DNA of 64,000 nucleotides from Acidimicrobiia bacterium. GTDB lineage: Bacteria; Actinomycetota; Acidimicrobiia; Spongiisociales; Spongiisociaceae. The position numbers were made by a program, and so were the translations under genes. The notes beneath the pieces are model-generated. The model was not told where the DNA came from and made no database searches. It worked only from the letters and a program-made list of their open reading frames with translations. Below are positions 50,872 to 59,210 of the stretch, one piece after another (positions within the stretch are counted from its first letter, which is position 1; each line of letters starts with the position of its first letter). The stretch is from the NCBI GenBank assembly GCA_009841105.1, contig VXMM01000023.1, positions 62,001-126,000 on the forward strand, read 5' to 3'.

Positions 50872-51212
50872 CTCAGCCGTCTGCCACCCAGGACGTGGAA
50901 GTGGAGATGATCGACCGACTGTCCGCCGTCCTCGCCGATATTGGTCACCACCCGGTAGCCTGACTCGGCCACGCCCTCCTGCTCCGCAACCGCTGCACAC
51001 ACCCCCAGGAGATGGCCTACGAGGGCCTGATCGTCCGCTGCGGCGTGGGCAAGGCTCCGAACGTGCCGGCGGGGGATCACCAGGACGTGCACCGGAGCTT
51101 GGGGCGCTATGTCTCGGAAGGCGACGGCAAGCTCGTCCTCGTAGACGATGTCGGCGGGAATCTCGCCCCTCAGGATCATCCCGAACACCGTGTCGTTACG
51201 CTGCTCAGCCAC
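50856..51212 (-). CDS. HIT family protein (nucleotide hydrolase or transferase)
   Basis: 118 residues from GTG at 51212. TVFGMILRGEIPADIVYEDELAVAF and the histidine triad HLHFHVLGG (102-110) define the HINT/HIT branch, which cleaves nucleoside phosphoramidates or adenylated compounds. Its start overlaps the Trm112 gene by eight bases and its end overlaps the start of the downstream lipoprotein gene, so the three are likely co-transcribed. Confidence 0.95.
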   Translation of the reverse strand: MAEQRNDTVFGMILRGEIPADIVYEDELAVAFRDIAPQAPVHVLVIPRRHVRSLAHAAADDQALVGHLLGVCAAVAEQEGVAESGYRVVTNIGEDGGQSVDHLHFHVLGGRRLSWPPG

Positions 51213-51408
51213 GCGCCATCGCGTCCTCCCACTCGTCCATCGGCATCCGTTCGCCCTCCTCCACCAACATGACCGGAATGGTGCCCTCAATCCGGTAACG
51301 CATCCTGGTCTCCGGGTCGGTGGAGACCAGAGCGCCGTCGATCTCCTTGAGAGATGCCTTGGTGAGAGGGCAAACCAGAATGTCCAACAGCACCGGATCG
51401 ATTGCCAT
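51205..51408 (-). CDS. Trm112-family protein
   Basis: 67 residues: DPVLLDILVCPLTKASLKEI then RYRIEGTIPVMLVEEGERM. Zinc-ribbon-like Trm112 proteins activate methyltransferases in eukaryotes; bacterial relatives are small and less well understood. Here only one Cys pair member (LVCP) is evident, so a full zinc site is not preserved. Coupled to the HIT gene by overlap. Confidence 0.88.
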   Translation of the reverse strand: MAIDPVLLDILVCPLTKASLKEIDGALVSTDPETRMRYRIEGTIPVMLVEEGERMPMDEWEDAMARG

Positions 51409-51483
51409 GGGTCTGAGTATCGCACGTCTCGGGCGGGTTCCGGTTGGCTCAGGCCATCACACCTGCCACCATGCAGCCGGATC

Positions 51484-51990
51484 ATGGGTAACGACATCGC
51501 TCAGCGGGTGCAGGACGCTCTGGCAGCCCTCCAAGCCGACTTCACGGTCATCGACATCGACCCTGCATTCACCCACACCGCGGACTTCTGCGCGCAGTAC
51601 GGCTACTCGCCGGAGCTATCGGGCAACGCCATCGTGGTGGCTTCGAAGCGTCCGCAAGGTCACAACGCGGTCTGCCTGGCGACCGCCACCACCCGGCTCG
51701 ACGTGAACCGCCGGGTACGTGGCCTCCTCGGGGTCCGGAAGCTGTCCTTCGCCTCCGCCGATTTGACGATGCAGCTGACCGGAATGGAGATCGGCGGCGT
51801 AACGCCCTTCGGACTCCCGGAGGGCCTTCCGGTCTATGTGGACGCCCGGATCATGTCACTTGACGAGATACTCGTGGGCGGGGGAAACCGTTCTACCAAG
51901 ATCTCGGTCAACCCGGAGGTGTTCGACCGGATGCCGTCAGTCAGCGTTATCGAAGGCCTGGCTAATCCGCTGCCCGAGCCTTCCGTCTGA
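51484..51990 (+). CDS. YbaK/EbsC-type aminoacyl-tRNA deacylase
   Basis: 168 residues starting MGNDIAQRVQDALAALQADFTVIDIDPAF. The YbaK/prolyl-editing fold is indicated by AIVVASKRPQGHNAVCLATATTRLDVNRRVRGLLG and EIGGVTPFGLPEGLPVYVDARIM (described in parts). Such proteins hydrolyse mischarged tRNA, for example Cys- or Ala-tRNA(Pro). The GTPFG-type motif is present as VTPFGLP. Convergent with SURF1, with a 29-base overlap. Confidence 0.88.
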   Translation: MGNDIAQRVQDALAALQADFTVIDIDPAFTHTADFCAQYGYSPELSGNAIVVASKRPQGHNAVCLATATTRLDVNRRVRGLLGVRKLSFASADLTMQLTGMEIGGVTPFGLPEGLPVYVDARIMSLDEILVGGGNRSTKISVNPEVFDRMPSVSVIEGLANPLPEPSV

Positions 51991-52732
51991 GGCCCGGCCT
52001 CAACTCTCGACGCATCAGCGCCGCATATCCGACAACCGCGACGGCTGCGAACGAGAACCACTGCACGGCGTAGGACAGGTGAGATCCTTCGCCGACTTCG
52101 GGCAACGGTACGGGGATGGGAATGCGGCCCGGGTCGTGCGGTTCGACCAGCTGGATCCAGAACGGCAGGAGCGGCAACTCCACCTGCTGCTGGATCCGGT
52201 CGATGTCGATCCGAGCCACCGTATCGAGCGGGCCGGGAGGTTCTGATCGGCCCAGGGCGGGCCTCTTCTGGTCGGCCCGGACCAGGCCGCTCAGTTCGAT
52301 CTGTCCGGACTCGCCGAAGAAATCGGCAATCGAGCCGATCTCCACGTCGATAGGGAACCAGCCTACGTTGACCAGCACGGCGGTTCCGTCGCCCAGCTCC
52401 ATCGCATAGACACCATGCACCCCGGCCTGTCCGCTGACTACCTGGGAGCGGACCAGCACCCTACCCCGGTCGCTCAGCCCTCCCGAGGCCGTCACTCTCG
52501 TGTGCTCGTAGTCGGCCGGATCGACCTCTACCCCCTGCTCCGGCCGGAGCGCGGATCTCAGGTCCTCGAGCGGGATCGACTCGCGCGCCAACCTGGCAGC
52601 CAGGACGGCGTTGGACGCCCGGCGTTCCTCCAGACGGCTCAGCTGCCAGAACCCCAGAAAAACGCAGGCGACCGACACGAAGACCACCAGAACTGAGAAG
52701 ACGATCCATCGGGGACGAACTGCAATCCGCAC
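51962..52732 (-). CDS. SURF1 family protein
   Basis: 256 residues with an N-terminal helix (VFSVLVVFVSVACVFLGFWQLSRLEERRASN) and a C-terminal helix (SYAVQWFSFAAVAVVGYAALM), flanking the extracytoplasmic domain. GVYAMELGDGTAVLVNVGWFPID is typical. SURF1 assists assembly of cytochrome c oxidase, probably heme a delivery. No cox genes are in the window. The ATG start lies in a clean gap. Confidence 0.9.
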   Translation of the reverse strand: MRIAVRPRWIVFSVLVVFVSVACVFLGFWQLSRLEERRASNAVLAARLARESIPLEDLRSALRPEQGVEVDPADYEHTRVTASGGLSDRGRVLVRSQVVSGQAGVHGVYAMELGDGTAVLVNVGWFPIDVEIGSIADFFGESGQIELSGLVRADQKRPALGRSEPPGPLDTVARIDIDRIQQQVELPLLPFWIQLVEPHDPGRIPIPVPLPEVGEGSHLSYAVQWFSFAAVAVVGYAALMRRELRPGLRRKARAAD

Positions 52733-52829
52733 GATTCCATTATCCCGCTTCGGATCGCATAGCCCGCAATCAGTGTTTCCGTGGTGGCCGTTCGTGTGCG
52801 GCCCGTATTCCTGCGTTCCGATTCGGGAT

Positions 52830-53186
52830 TCAGGCTGTCGCTTCGATCTCGCCTATTACGAGCTCGGTGGCCACAACCTCGACCCGGCTGTGACGGCCCT
52901 CCGCATCGGTCCAGAAGCGCCGGTGCACCTGACCTACTACGTCGACAGGAGTGCCGCGTTCGGCCTCGATGACCGCAGCCTCCGGTTCCCAGACTGTTAC
53001 CGGGATGACGTCGGTCCTGGTTCTCGGGGAGGACAGGCGGATCGTCACCAGCAGGCGGGCCAGTGACGCGCCCGATCCGAAGACCCGATGCTCGGGTGCG
53101 GTGGTCAGCACGCCTCGCAGAACGACCTCGTTGCAGTCGTGCCGCTGCGTGTCTTCGGTCTTGGCCGACTTGTTGCTCTTGACCAT
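52830..53186 (-). CDS. Single-stranded DNA-binding (SSB-like) protein
   Basis: 118 residues of OB-fold type: NEVVLRGVLTTAPEHRVFGSGASLARLLVTIRL, DVIPVTVWEPEAAVIEAERGTPVDVVGQVHRRFW and SRVEVVATELVIG (described in parts). It lacks the long acidic tail of a housekeeping SSB, so it is probably a secondary SSB or related OB protein. It is preceded by an unusually AT-rich gap. Confidence 0.85.
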   Translation of the reverse strand: MVKSNKSAKTEDTQRHDCNEVVLRGVLTTAPEHRVFGSGASLARLLVTIRLSSPRTRTDVIPVTVWEPEAAVIEAERGTPVDVVGQVHRRFWTDAEGRHSRVEVVATELVIGEIEATA

Positions 53187-53383
53187 GAGATTGGCTCTTT
53201 AATCACAGGGAGAAGTGCGATAGGTTGGCCAATATATGGAATAGGTATGACATAAATATATACAGTGATAAATAGTAAGGATATAACGAATGCAAGCAGG
53301 GCGCGCTGACCGCGACTTCCAGCCGTGCCGCGTCGTCGGCTGCGACTACCGGCGGCATCGGCAGCGTTGACAGACGATCCGGG
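53187..53383. other. AT-rich gap, probably a promoter region
   Basis: From about 53205 to 53295 the sequence is strongly AT-rich (many TATA- and AATA-type runs) inside a GC-rich genome, between the SSB-like gene and a minus-strand Arg-rich gene. Several -10-like hexamers occur but no single promoter can be chosen. It may be the ssb promoter or a horizontally gained patch. Confidence 0.4.
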
Positions 53384-54412
53384 CTAGCTCGGTCCCGGCC
53401 CAGCTTCCTCCACCTCTTCGATCAGATCCTCGAGTCCCGGCATCTCCGGATCTGCTCGGCGGATTGCCTCTGTCAACCGGGCAGCCACGCACGTCTCCCC
53501 CATGGCCAAGGCGGCTCGCGCGGCCACGAACCAGCACCGCCTCTCGTACGGTTGCGCATCTTCGGCAAGACGATCGGGTCCGGCGATCGCCCATGCATCC
53601 GGAGCCCTCCCCCGGTCGAGCAGGTACGAGGCATAGACGACTCTCGCCTCGGCCTCGGTGGGCCGATCACCGCCGAGCTCCACAAACCGCTCCCACGTCG
53701 TTTCCACATCCCGGTCGCGCTTCAATGCGCGGAGGGAATCCATCTCCACGGGCATGTGGGTGGTGTCCCCGGCCAGTCGCCGGAAGGCCCGGAGCTCGGC
53801 CAGGGCTTCATCCCACTTCCGGCACCGGTAGGAACTGAGCCCGAGCAGTTCCCGGATCGTGGATGACCGCGGACTGAGTTGCTTGGCCTCCATCAGCTTG
53901 CGGCGTGCGGCCGGGAAAGCCTCGTCGCCGTAGGAGTCAACCGCGCCCGACAGCAGCTGTAGAGCGGCAGCCCGGCGATCCTTCTTGGTGACCCGGTGGA
54001 TCTCCTCTCGCATCCAGCGCGGCAGGTTCTGTGCTCCCACTCCGGCATGGGGCGGCTTCCGGCCCGCCGGCCGCCCCCGTGACTCCTGCTCTGGCCGGCG
54101 GGCCCGTCCCGGTGCCCTTCGATCATTCCTCGATCGCGAACCGGCGCCAGCCCGGGCGGAACCTCCACCTCTCGATCGCGGCGCCGAACCCCGCCCGGGT
54201 TTGGAACCCCGACCCGATGCCCGCCCGGAACGCGGCTTGGCCCCCGGCCCGCCCTTACGCCGGCGTGGGGGGGTCGCTCCGGGCCGCCCGGATCGGCCGC
54301 CTGGTCCCGGGCCGCGGCGCCGGCCCTTCTGCGGTTTGCCGCCGGGCCGGGCGGGACGTGATGTGCGGTGGGATCGTTCGGATCCTGATCGTTGTCGTGG
54401 ACGGTCGGACAC
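53384..54412 (-). CDS. Arg/Gly-rich protein with TPR-like helical repeats
   Basis: 342 residues. The first 115 are extremely Arg/Gly/Pro-rich, probably disordered and nucleic-acid binding. From about 125, TPR-like helices occur: RRKLMEAKQLSPRSSTIRELLGLSSYRCRKWDEALAELRAFRRLAGDT (described in parts) and later YASYLLDRGRAPDAWAIAG. The predicted role is protein-protein interaction, possibly near nucleic acid. No enzymatic motif. GTG start, no ribosome site visible. Lies downstream of recA with a gap of about 180 bases. Confidence 0.75.
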   Translation of the reverse strand: MSDRPRQRSGSERSHRTSRPARPGGKPQKGRRRGPGPGGRSGRPGATPPRRRKGGPGAKPRSGRASGRGSKPGRGSAPRSRGGGSARAGAGSRSRNDRRAPGRARRPEQESRGRPAGRKPPHAGVGAQNLPRWMREEIHRVTKKDRRAAALQLLSGAVDSYGDEAFPAARRKLMEAKQLSPRSSTIRELLGLSSYRCRKWDEALAELRAFRRLAGDTTHMPVEMDSLRALKRDRDVETTWERFVELGGDRPTEAEARVVYASYLLDRGRAPDAWAIAGPDRLAEDAQPYERRCWFVAARAALAMGETCVAARLTEAIRRADPEMPGLEDLIEEVEEAGPGPS

Positions 54413-54545
54413 GGCCAGCCCCTTCCCGGGTGCTCGGAGTTACGCAGCGCGGACTCACGATGGGGTCCGCGATGCGAGCCCTCGTTGTACGGGGAGGCTA
54501 ACCAACAGGCAGGCGCCGACGTAACGGGCTTGCTCGGTCGAGCCA

Positions 54546-54573
54546 GGCCCGACCCGCCAGCGCGGGTCTGGCC
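54546..54573 (-). terminator. Strong hairpin downstream of recA
   Basis: GACCCGC and GCGGGTC pair exactly around CAGC, extended outward by GGCC/GGCC with one mismatch, giving about 12 pairs. It starts roughly 20 bases beyond the recA stop on the minus strand. No T-run follows, so it is a tentative intrinsic terminator. Confidence 0.5.
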
Positions 54574-54594
54574 GGCGCCCTCCCGTCAAACGGA

Positions 54595-55632
54595 CTAGTC
54601 GGTTCCGACTTCGACAGCCTCAGACCCGGCTTCCTCCGGATCTGTGATTCCGACCGCCGCCAGGACCTTCGCCTCGAGCAACATCGCCAGGTCGGGATTC
54701 TCACGCAAGAACCTCTTCGCCTTCTCGCGGCCTTGCCCCAGCTGGTCGCCCTCGAACGTGTACCAGGCACCGCTCTTCCTGACGATTCCGGCGGCCACCG
54801 CCACGTCCAGGAGACTGCCCTCGCGGGAGATGCCCTGTCCGAACATGATGTCGAACTCGGCCATCCGGAAAGGAGGCGCCAGCTTGTTCTTGACCACCTT
54901 CACCCGCGTCCGGTTACCGATCTGTTCCCTACCGTCCTTGATCGCTTCGATGCGACGGATATCCAGGCGCACACTCGAATAGAACTTCAGGGCCCGACCA
55001 CCGGGTGTGACCTCCGGAGAACCGAACATCACTCCGATCTTCTCGCGGAGCTGGTTGATGAAAATGGCGGTGGTCATCGATCGGTTGACGTTGGCGGTCA
55101 GCTTGCGCAGAGCCTGGGACATCAGCCGGGCCTGGAGACCCACGTGGGTATCGCCCATCTCGCCCTCGATCTCGGCCCTGGGCACCAGCGCGGCCACCGA
55201 GTCGATCACCAACACATCGAGAGCGCCGGAGCGGATCAGCGTATCTGCGATTTCCAAGGCCTGCTCACCCGTGTCGGGCTGGGAGATCAGGAGCTCGTCG
55301 ATGTCCACCCCGACCGCCTTCGCATAGACGGGGTCAAGGGCATGTTCGGCGTCCACGAAAGCGGCCAGCCCTCCGTTGCGCTGGGCTTCGGCCACGATAT
55401 GAAGGGCGAGGGTGGTCTTCCCGCTCGATTCGGGACCGTACACCTCGACTATGCGGCCCCTGGGTACTCCCCCGATCCCCAGAGCCAGGTCAAGGGACAG
55501 CGCCCCGGTGGAAATATGGGCGATCTTCTGGGCGGCGGTCGAACCGAGCCTCATGATGGACCCCTTGCCGAACTGCCGCTCGATCTGCGACATGGCCGTA
55601 TCCAGAGCCTGCGTACGTTCCTTGTTCTTCAT
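54595..55632 (-). CDS. recA: Recombinase RecA
   Basis: 345 residues. Walker [10 protein letters not shown] (66-74), [21 protein letters not shown] and [26 protein letters not shown] (described in parts) are diagnostic. It forms filaments on single-stranded DNA for strand exchange and triggers LexA self-cleavage. The ATG has a perfect AAGGAG seven bases upstream. A LexA-box palindrome lies about 230 bases upstream, so it is SOS-controlled. No recX gene follows. Confidence 0.98.
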   Translation of the reverse strand: MKNKERTQALDTAMSQIERQFGKGSIMRLGSTAAQKIAHISTGALSLDLALGIGGVPRGRIVEVYGPESSGKTTLALHIVAEAQRNGGLAAFVDAEHALDPVYAKAVGVDIDELLISQPDTGEQALEIADTLIRSGALDVLVIDSVAALVPRAEIEGEMGDTHVGLQARLMSQALRKLTANVNRSMTTAIFINQLREKIGVMFGSPEVTPGGRALKFYSSVRLDIRRIEAIKDGREQIGNRTRVKVVKNKLAPPFRMAEFDIMFGQGISREGSLLDVAVAAGIVRKSGAWYTFEGDQLGQGREKAKRFLRENPDLAMLLEAKVLAAVGITDPEEAGSEAVEVGTD

Positions 55633-56012
55633 CGGTTACTCCTTCGTGTCATCGAGCCGACGGATTCGTGCCGGGCCTGTACTCGACCAAAGGTAAGAAG
55701 AGGCTGTGACAGAAAACGCCGGTCCCTCCTTGCTCGGCCGGGCAGACCCCGAAACTCGACTCGATATACACAATTACACCTGCCGAACTACAGTCGTGTT
55801 ATCCACAGCCAAGGTTAGCGGTCTGCCACAGACAGATCACGGCACCACCCTGGACGCCACGAACACATGTTCGCATCCACCTTACACGGTGTCTCGGCGG
55901 AACACCAGCATTTTCCGGCCGACCTCAACTAGGACGTGTTCACGCTATGCGCGCTCGCTAGTTGTGCTGGTCCCGTGGTCACAGACCGACCAAAGATCAA
56001 CTATCACAACTC
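55633..56012. other. recA upstream region (about 380 bases)
   Basis: This gap separates recA from thpR and contains the LexA box (55860-55873). A plus-strand frame here shows no motif. The part near recA is mixed in composition; promoter elements other than the SOS box could not be placed with confidence. It may also encode a leader, but no small gene was recognised. Confidence 0.5.
55860..55873. promoter_or_regulatory. LexA/SOS box upstream of recA
   Basis: CGAAC-ACAT-GTTCG is a perfect palindrome of the Bacillus/Actinobacteria LexA type (CGAAC-N4-GTTCG). It lies 228 bases upstream of the recA ATG and roughly 140 bases from the thpR stop. It should be bound by LexA and released on DNA damage. 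Confidence 0.85.
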
Positions 56013-56561
56013 TCAGGCCAGCGGGAACCTCTCCAACGGGTGGTAGGCGGTGCGCGGACCCTCGGTGCGACTCCGGTAGAACACCACCTCCGTGGCGCGG
56101 GCGGGAATCCCGGCGGGAGGGCGGGCGATCACCGCACGGAGATCTCGGGGCGGCCGGATCCTCGCCAGGGTGAGGTGGGCTCGAAACGGACGTTCCTCGA
56201 GACCGAACCCGGCCGAGGCCACAGCCTCATCAACCACCGAGGCCAGCACGGACAGCCTGCCCCCGTCGCCCTCCAACCCGACCCACCCCACCGTCGCCTT
56301 GCGCGGCCTGGGGAAGGCCCCGAGGCCGCCGATTCGGTATGGGAAGGACAGGCCGAGATCGGCAGTGTCCAGTGCCCCCATGATCCGCTCCTGCCCGACC
56401 CGGTCGACCGACCCCACGAACCGCAACGTCACGTGGAACTTCTCCGGCGGTACCGGCCGGCCCGGCAGGTCCAAGGCGTCGCGCCAGTCCCTCACCGCGA
56501 AGCGGATCTCCGGACGGAGGGGCAGGGCCACGAAATAGCGGATCAGGGAGGAGGCGGTCAC
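56013..56561 (-). CDS. thpR: RNA 2',3'-cyclic phosphodiesterase
   Basis: Two HxTx motifs, FHVTLRF and AHLTLAR, define the 2H phosphoesterase family. Length (182) and strand order are those of ThpR/LigT. It opens 2',3'-cyclic RNA ends and is related to 2'-5' RNA ligase. GTG at 56561 overlaps the cinA stop by four bases, a frequent arrangement; a GTG at 56573 is also possible. It sits in the conserved cinA-thpR-recA order. Confidence 0.93.
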   Translation of the reverse strand: MTASSLIRYFVALPLRPEIRFAVRDWRDALDLPGRPVPPEKFHVTLRFVGSVDRVGQERIMGALDTADLGLSFPYRIGGLGAFPRPRKATVGWVGLEGDGGRLSVLASVVDEAVASAGFGLEERPFRAHLTLARIRPPRDLRAVIARPPAGIPARATEVVFYRSRTEGPRTAYHPLERFPLA

Positions 56562-57805
56562 TCCCCCGACCACTCGCCCAGGATGGCGAGCCGGGCCAGC
56601 TGGAGAACCGTGGTGGTGGCATAGGCCCGGACCCTTTCCCGGTCTCCCGGCATCCGCAGGAGCCTGGACCGGGTATCGAGGGGAGTTCGAATCGCCACGG
56701 CAACCGTCCCCGGTGGATGGCCCAGGTAGTCCGGACCCGCCACACCGGTGGTGGCCACCGCCACGTCGACCTCCAGAACCTGGGCCGCCCCCTCCGCCAT
56801 CGCAACCGCTGTCTCGGGACCTACCACCCCATGGGCCTCGATCGTCTCCACAGGCACTCCGAGGATGTTCTGCTTCACGTCGGTGGCGTAGGCGATGACG
56901 CTCCCCCTGAACACCTCCGATGCGCCCGGGAGGAGGCTAAGCCGGGCAGCCACCATCCCAGAGGTGACCGACTCGGCCGTCCCGATCGTCCATCCTCGCG
57001 CCCGCAACTCATCCAAGAGGATCATCTCGAGGGTCTCGTCGTCGGTGGCGAAGACCGACTCCCCCATCCGGCGGCGCACCTCCTTCTCGAGCGGTTCGAT
57101 GAGCGCCCTGGCCTCCTTCTCGGAACTCGCCTTGACCGACAGGCGCACCTTGACCTCACCTGCCGACGCGAGGAAGGCCACCGACGGGTTGGATGAGCCG
57201 TGGTAGAGATCATCCAGGAGCACCGCCACCGCCGATTCGCCGTGACCCCAGGTACGCAGTACCCGGCTTACCAGCACATCTCCGGTGCCGGTGGCCGCGC
57301 GAAGCCGGGGTAGCACGTGGTCGTCGAGCATCCCGTACAGCTCGGCCGGAACCCCCGGGAGGGCGAACAGCAACACCCCCTCGTGCTCCAGGAACAAGCC
57401 GGGGGCGGTTCCTCGGGGATTGACGAGCTGCTCGGCGCCGTCCGGATACTCGGCCTGGCACAGGTTGCTCTCGGGAAAAGGCCGGCCCAAGCGATCCCAG
57501 AAGGTCCTCAAGCGGGCGGCCTGCTCCTCGCTGAACAGCATCCGGCGCCTGGCTGCCTCGCAGATGGCATCCCGGGTGATGTCGTCCTGGGTAGGCCCGA
57601 GGCCGCCCGTGATGATCAGAACGTCGGCCCGCGAGAAGGCGGTCCGGATGGCGTCCACCATGCGGTCGTGGTTGTCCCCCACCACCACCTGGTAGTGGGC
57701 GTCGAGGCCCAACTCCGCGAAACGCTCCCCCAGATAGGCGGCGTTGGTGTTGACCGTCTGACCCAGCAGGAGCTCGGTCCCGACCGCCAGCACCTCGACG
57801 ATCAC
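56558..57805 (-). CDS. cinA: CinA-like nicotinamide-nucleotide amidase/ADP-ribose pyrophosphatase
   Basis: 415 residues: EVLAVGTELLLGQTVNTNAAYLGERFAELG and DVLIITGGLGPTQDDITRDA form the N-terminal molybdopterin-binding-like (COG1058) domain. WTIGTAESVTSGMVAARLSLLPGASEVFRGSVIAY is the C-terminal NMN deamidase (described in parts). Normal length. The GTG start overlaps rimO (GTGA). The frame extending to 58603 runs through rimO and is excluded. In Streptococcus, cinA accompanies recA; here the order is rimO-cinA-thpR-recA. Confidence 0.96.
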   Translation of the reverse strand: MIVEVLAVGTELLLGQTVNTNAAYLGERFAELGLDAHYQVVVGDNHDRMVDAIRTAFSRADVLIITGGLGPTQDDITRDAICEAARRRMLFSEEQAARLRTFWDRLGRPFPESNLCQAEYPDGAEQLVNPRGTAPGLFLEHEGVLLFALPGVPAELYGMLDDHVLPRLRAATGTGDVLVSRVLRTWGHGESAVAVLLDDLYHGSSNPSVAFLASAGEVKVRLSVKASSEKEARALIEPLEKEVRRRMGESVFATDDETLEMILLDELRARGWTIGTAESVTSGMVAARLSLLPGASEVFRGSVIAYATDVKQNILGVPVETIEAHGVVGPETAVAMAEGAAQVLEVDVAVATTGVAGPDYLGHPPGTVAVAIRTPLDTRSRLLRMPGDRERVRAYATTTVLQLARLAILGEWSGE

Positions 57806-59169
57806 TTCGCTCTCCCCGGCCCGTACGGATTCTCGGCGGCTCGGGAGCTGACCTCGCCGGTGAGGTCGGTCTCGTAACTGCCCGTTATCTCGACCTCCAG
57901 CCACTCGCCGGGGCTTCCGGCATCCAGGCAGATCATCCCGTCGATGTCCGGCGCCTCCCGGTAGGAGCGCCCCACCGGCACCCCGTTCTCCACCTGGTCC
58001 ACCAGTACGGTGTGCCGCCGCCCCACCTGTTCGGCGTTGCGCCGGGCCGTGATCCTCTCCTGGACCCGGCTCAGCTCCCGCACCCGGTCGGTCACCTCGT
58101 CCGCATCTATCCGTCCCGGCAGGTCGACGGCCGCCGTACCCGGCTCGGGCGAGTAGGGGAAGAAGCCGGCCCAGTCGAGTCCGGCCTCGCCCAGGAAGTC
58201 GATGAGCTCGTCCACGTCGTCCTCGGTCTCGCCCGGGTAGCCGACGACGAACGAGGACCTCAGCGCGGCATCCGGCTCGGCGTCGCGGATCCTGGAGATG
58301 AGGCGCAGGTGGCTGCCGGTGCTTCCGGGACGGCGCATCGACCGGAGCAGCCGGCGGGAGGCATGTTGGAGGCTGAGGTCGAAGTATGGCGCCAGCTTCG
58401 GGTTGGTGACCATCTCCTCGATCAGGGCAGGCCTGATCTCGGTCGGGTAAAGGTAGAGCAGGCGTATCCGGGCCAGCTCCTCCACGTCGGAGACGAACCG
58501 GAGCAGGTCGACGATGGTATCCCGGGTCGCCACCCCGATGTCGCGCCCGTAGGCAGCCAGATCCTGGGCAACCAGGACGATCTCCGACACGCCGGCCCGG
58601 CACAGCCGCTCGATCTCGTCCCTGATAGATGTGGGACGCCGCGAGCGTTGGCTACCCCGTATGAGCGGTATGGCGCAGAAGGCGCAGGTCTTGTCGCATC
58701 CTTCGGCCACCTTCACGTACGCGTAGGGGAAGACCGGCGTGGGTCGGTGCGCCAGATCGAGGATGTCCATCGGCGAGCGCCGGGGGCCCAGCCGCACCGG
58801 CGACCAGCCGGTCATCGAGTCGAGCATGCTGACCAACTCGCCGTAGCGGTCCAGGCCCACGACCGCGTCGACCGCGGTCAGGGCCTCCTCCAGATCGGTT
58901 CCGAAACGCTGCGCCATGCAGCCCATCACCACCATCCGGGCGCCTTCGGCCCTGGCGTCCTCCAGCTCGAGGATGGTCTCGACCGACTCGGCTCTGGCAG
59001 CCTCGATGAAGGCGCAGGTGTTGACCATCACCACGTCCGCCTCCTCAGGAGATCCGGCGGAGTGGTAGCCGGCCTGGTGGAGCATGGCGGACACCTTGTC
59101 GGAGTCGACCTGGTTCTTGGAACAGCCAAGGGTGGTTATGTGGACGCTGGGACTGGTACTCGACCTCAC
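57802..59169 (-). CDS. rimO: Ribosomal protein S12 methylthiotransferase RimO
   Basis: 455 residues. Radical SAM Cys motif is CDKTCAFC; the N-terminal UPF0004 Cys residues are in TLGCSKNQVDSDK, VNTCAFIEAA and GCMAQR. It adds a methylthio group to an Asp in ribosomal protein S12 using SAM and a second iron-sulfur cluster. The GTG start lacks a clear ribosome site. It is immediately upstream of cinA in the same transcript. Confidence 0.96.
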   Translation of the reverse strand: MRSSTSPSVHITTLGCSKNQVDSDKVSAMLHQAGYHSAGSPEEADVVMVNTCAFIEAARAESVETILELEDARAEGARMVVMGCMAQRFGTDLEEALTAVDAVVGLDRYGELVSMLDSMTGWSPVRLGPRRSPMDILDLAHRPTPVFPYAYVKVAEGCDKTCAFCAIPLIRGSQRSRRPTSIRDEIERLCRAGVSEIVLVAQDLAAYGRDIGVATRDTIVDLLRFVSDVEELARIRLLYLYPTEIRPALIEEMVTNPKLAPYFDLSLQHASRRLLRSMRRPGSTGSHLRLISRIRDAEPDAALRSSFVVGYPGETEDDVDELIDFLGEAGLDWAGFFPYSPEPGTAAVDLPGRIDADEVTDRVRELSRVQERITARRNAEQVGRRHTVLVDQVENGVPVGRSYREAPDIDGMICLDAGSPGEWLEVEITGSYETDLTGEVSSRAAENPYGPGRAK

Positions 59170-59210
59170 TGCGGGGAGTCTAGGAGGGTGGTCGAATCGG
59201 CCCTAGACGC

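Noticed and set aside
57806-58603. N-terminal extension of cinA by about 266 residues
   Set aside because: It overlaps rimO fully and lacks CinA features; GTG at 57805 with a GTGA overlap is the normal start.
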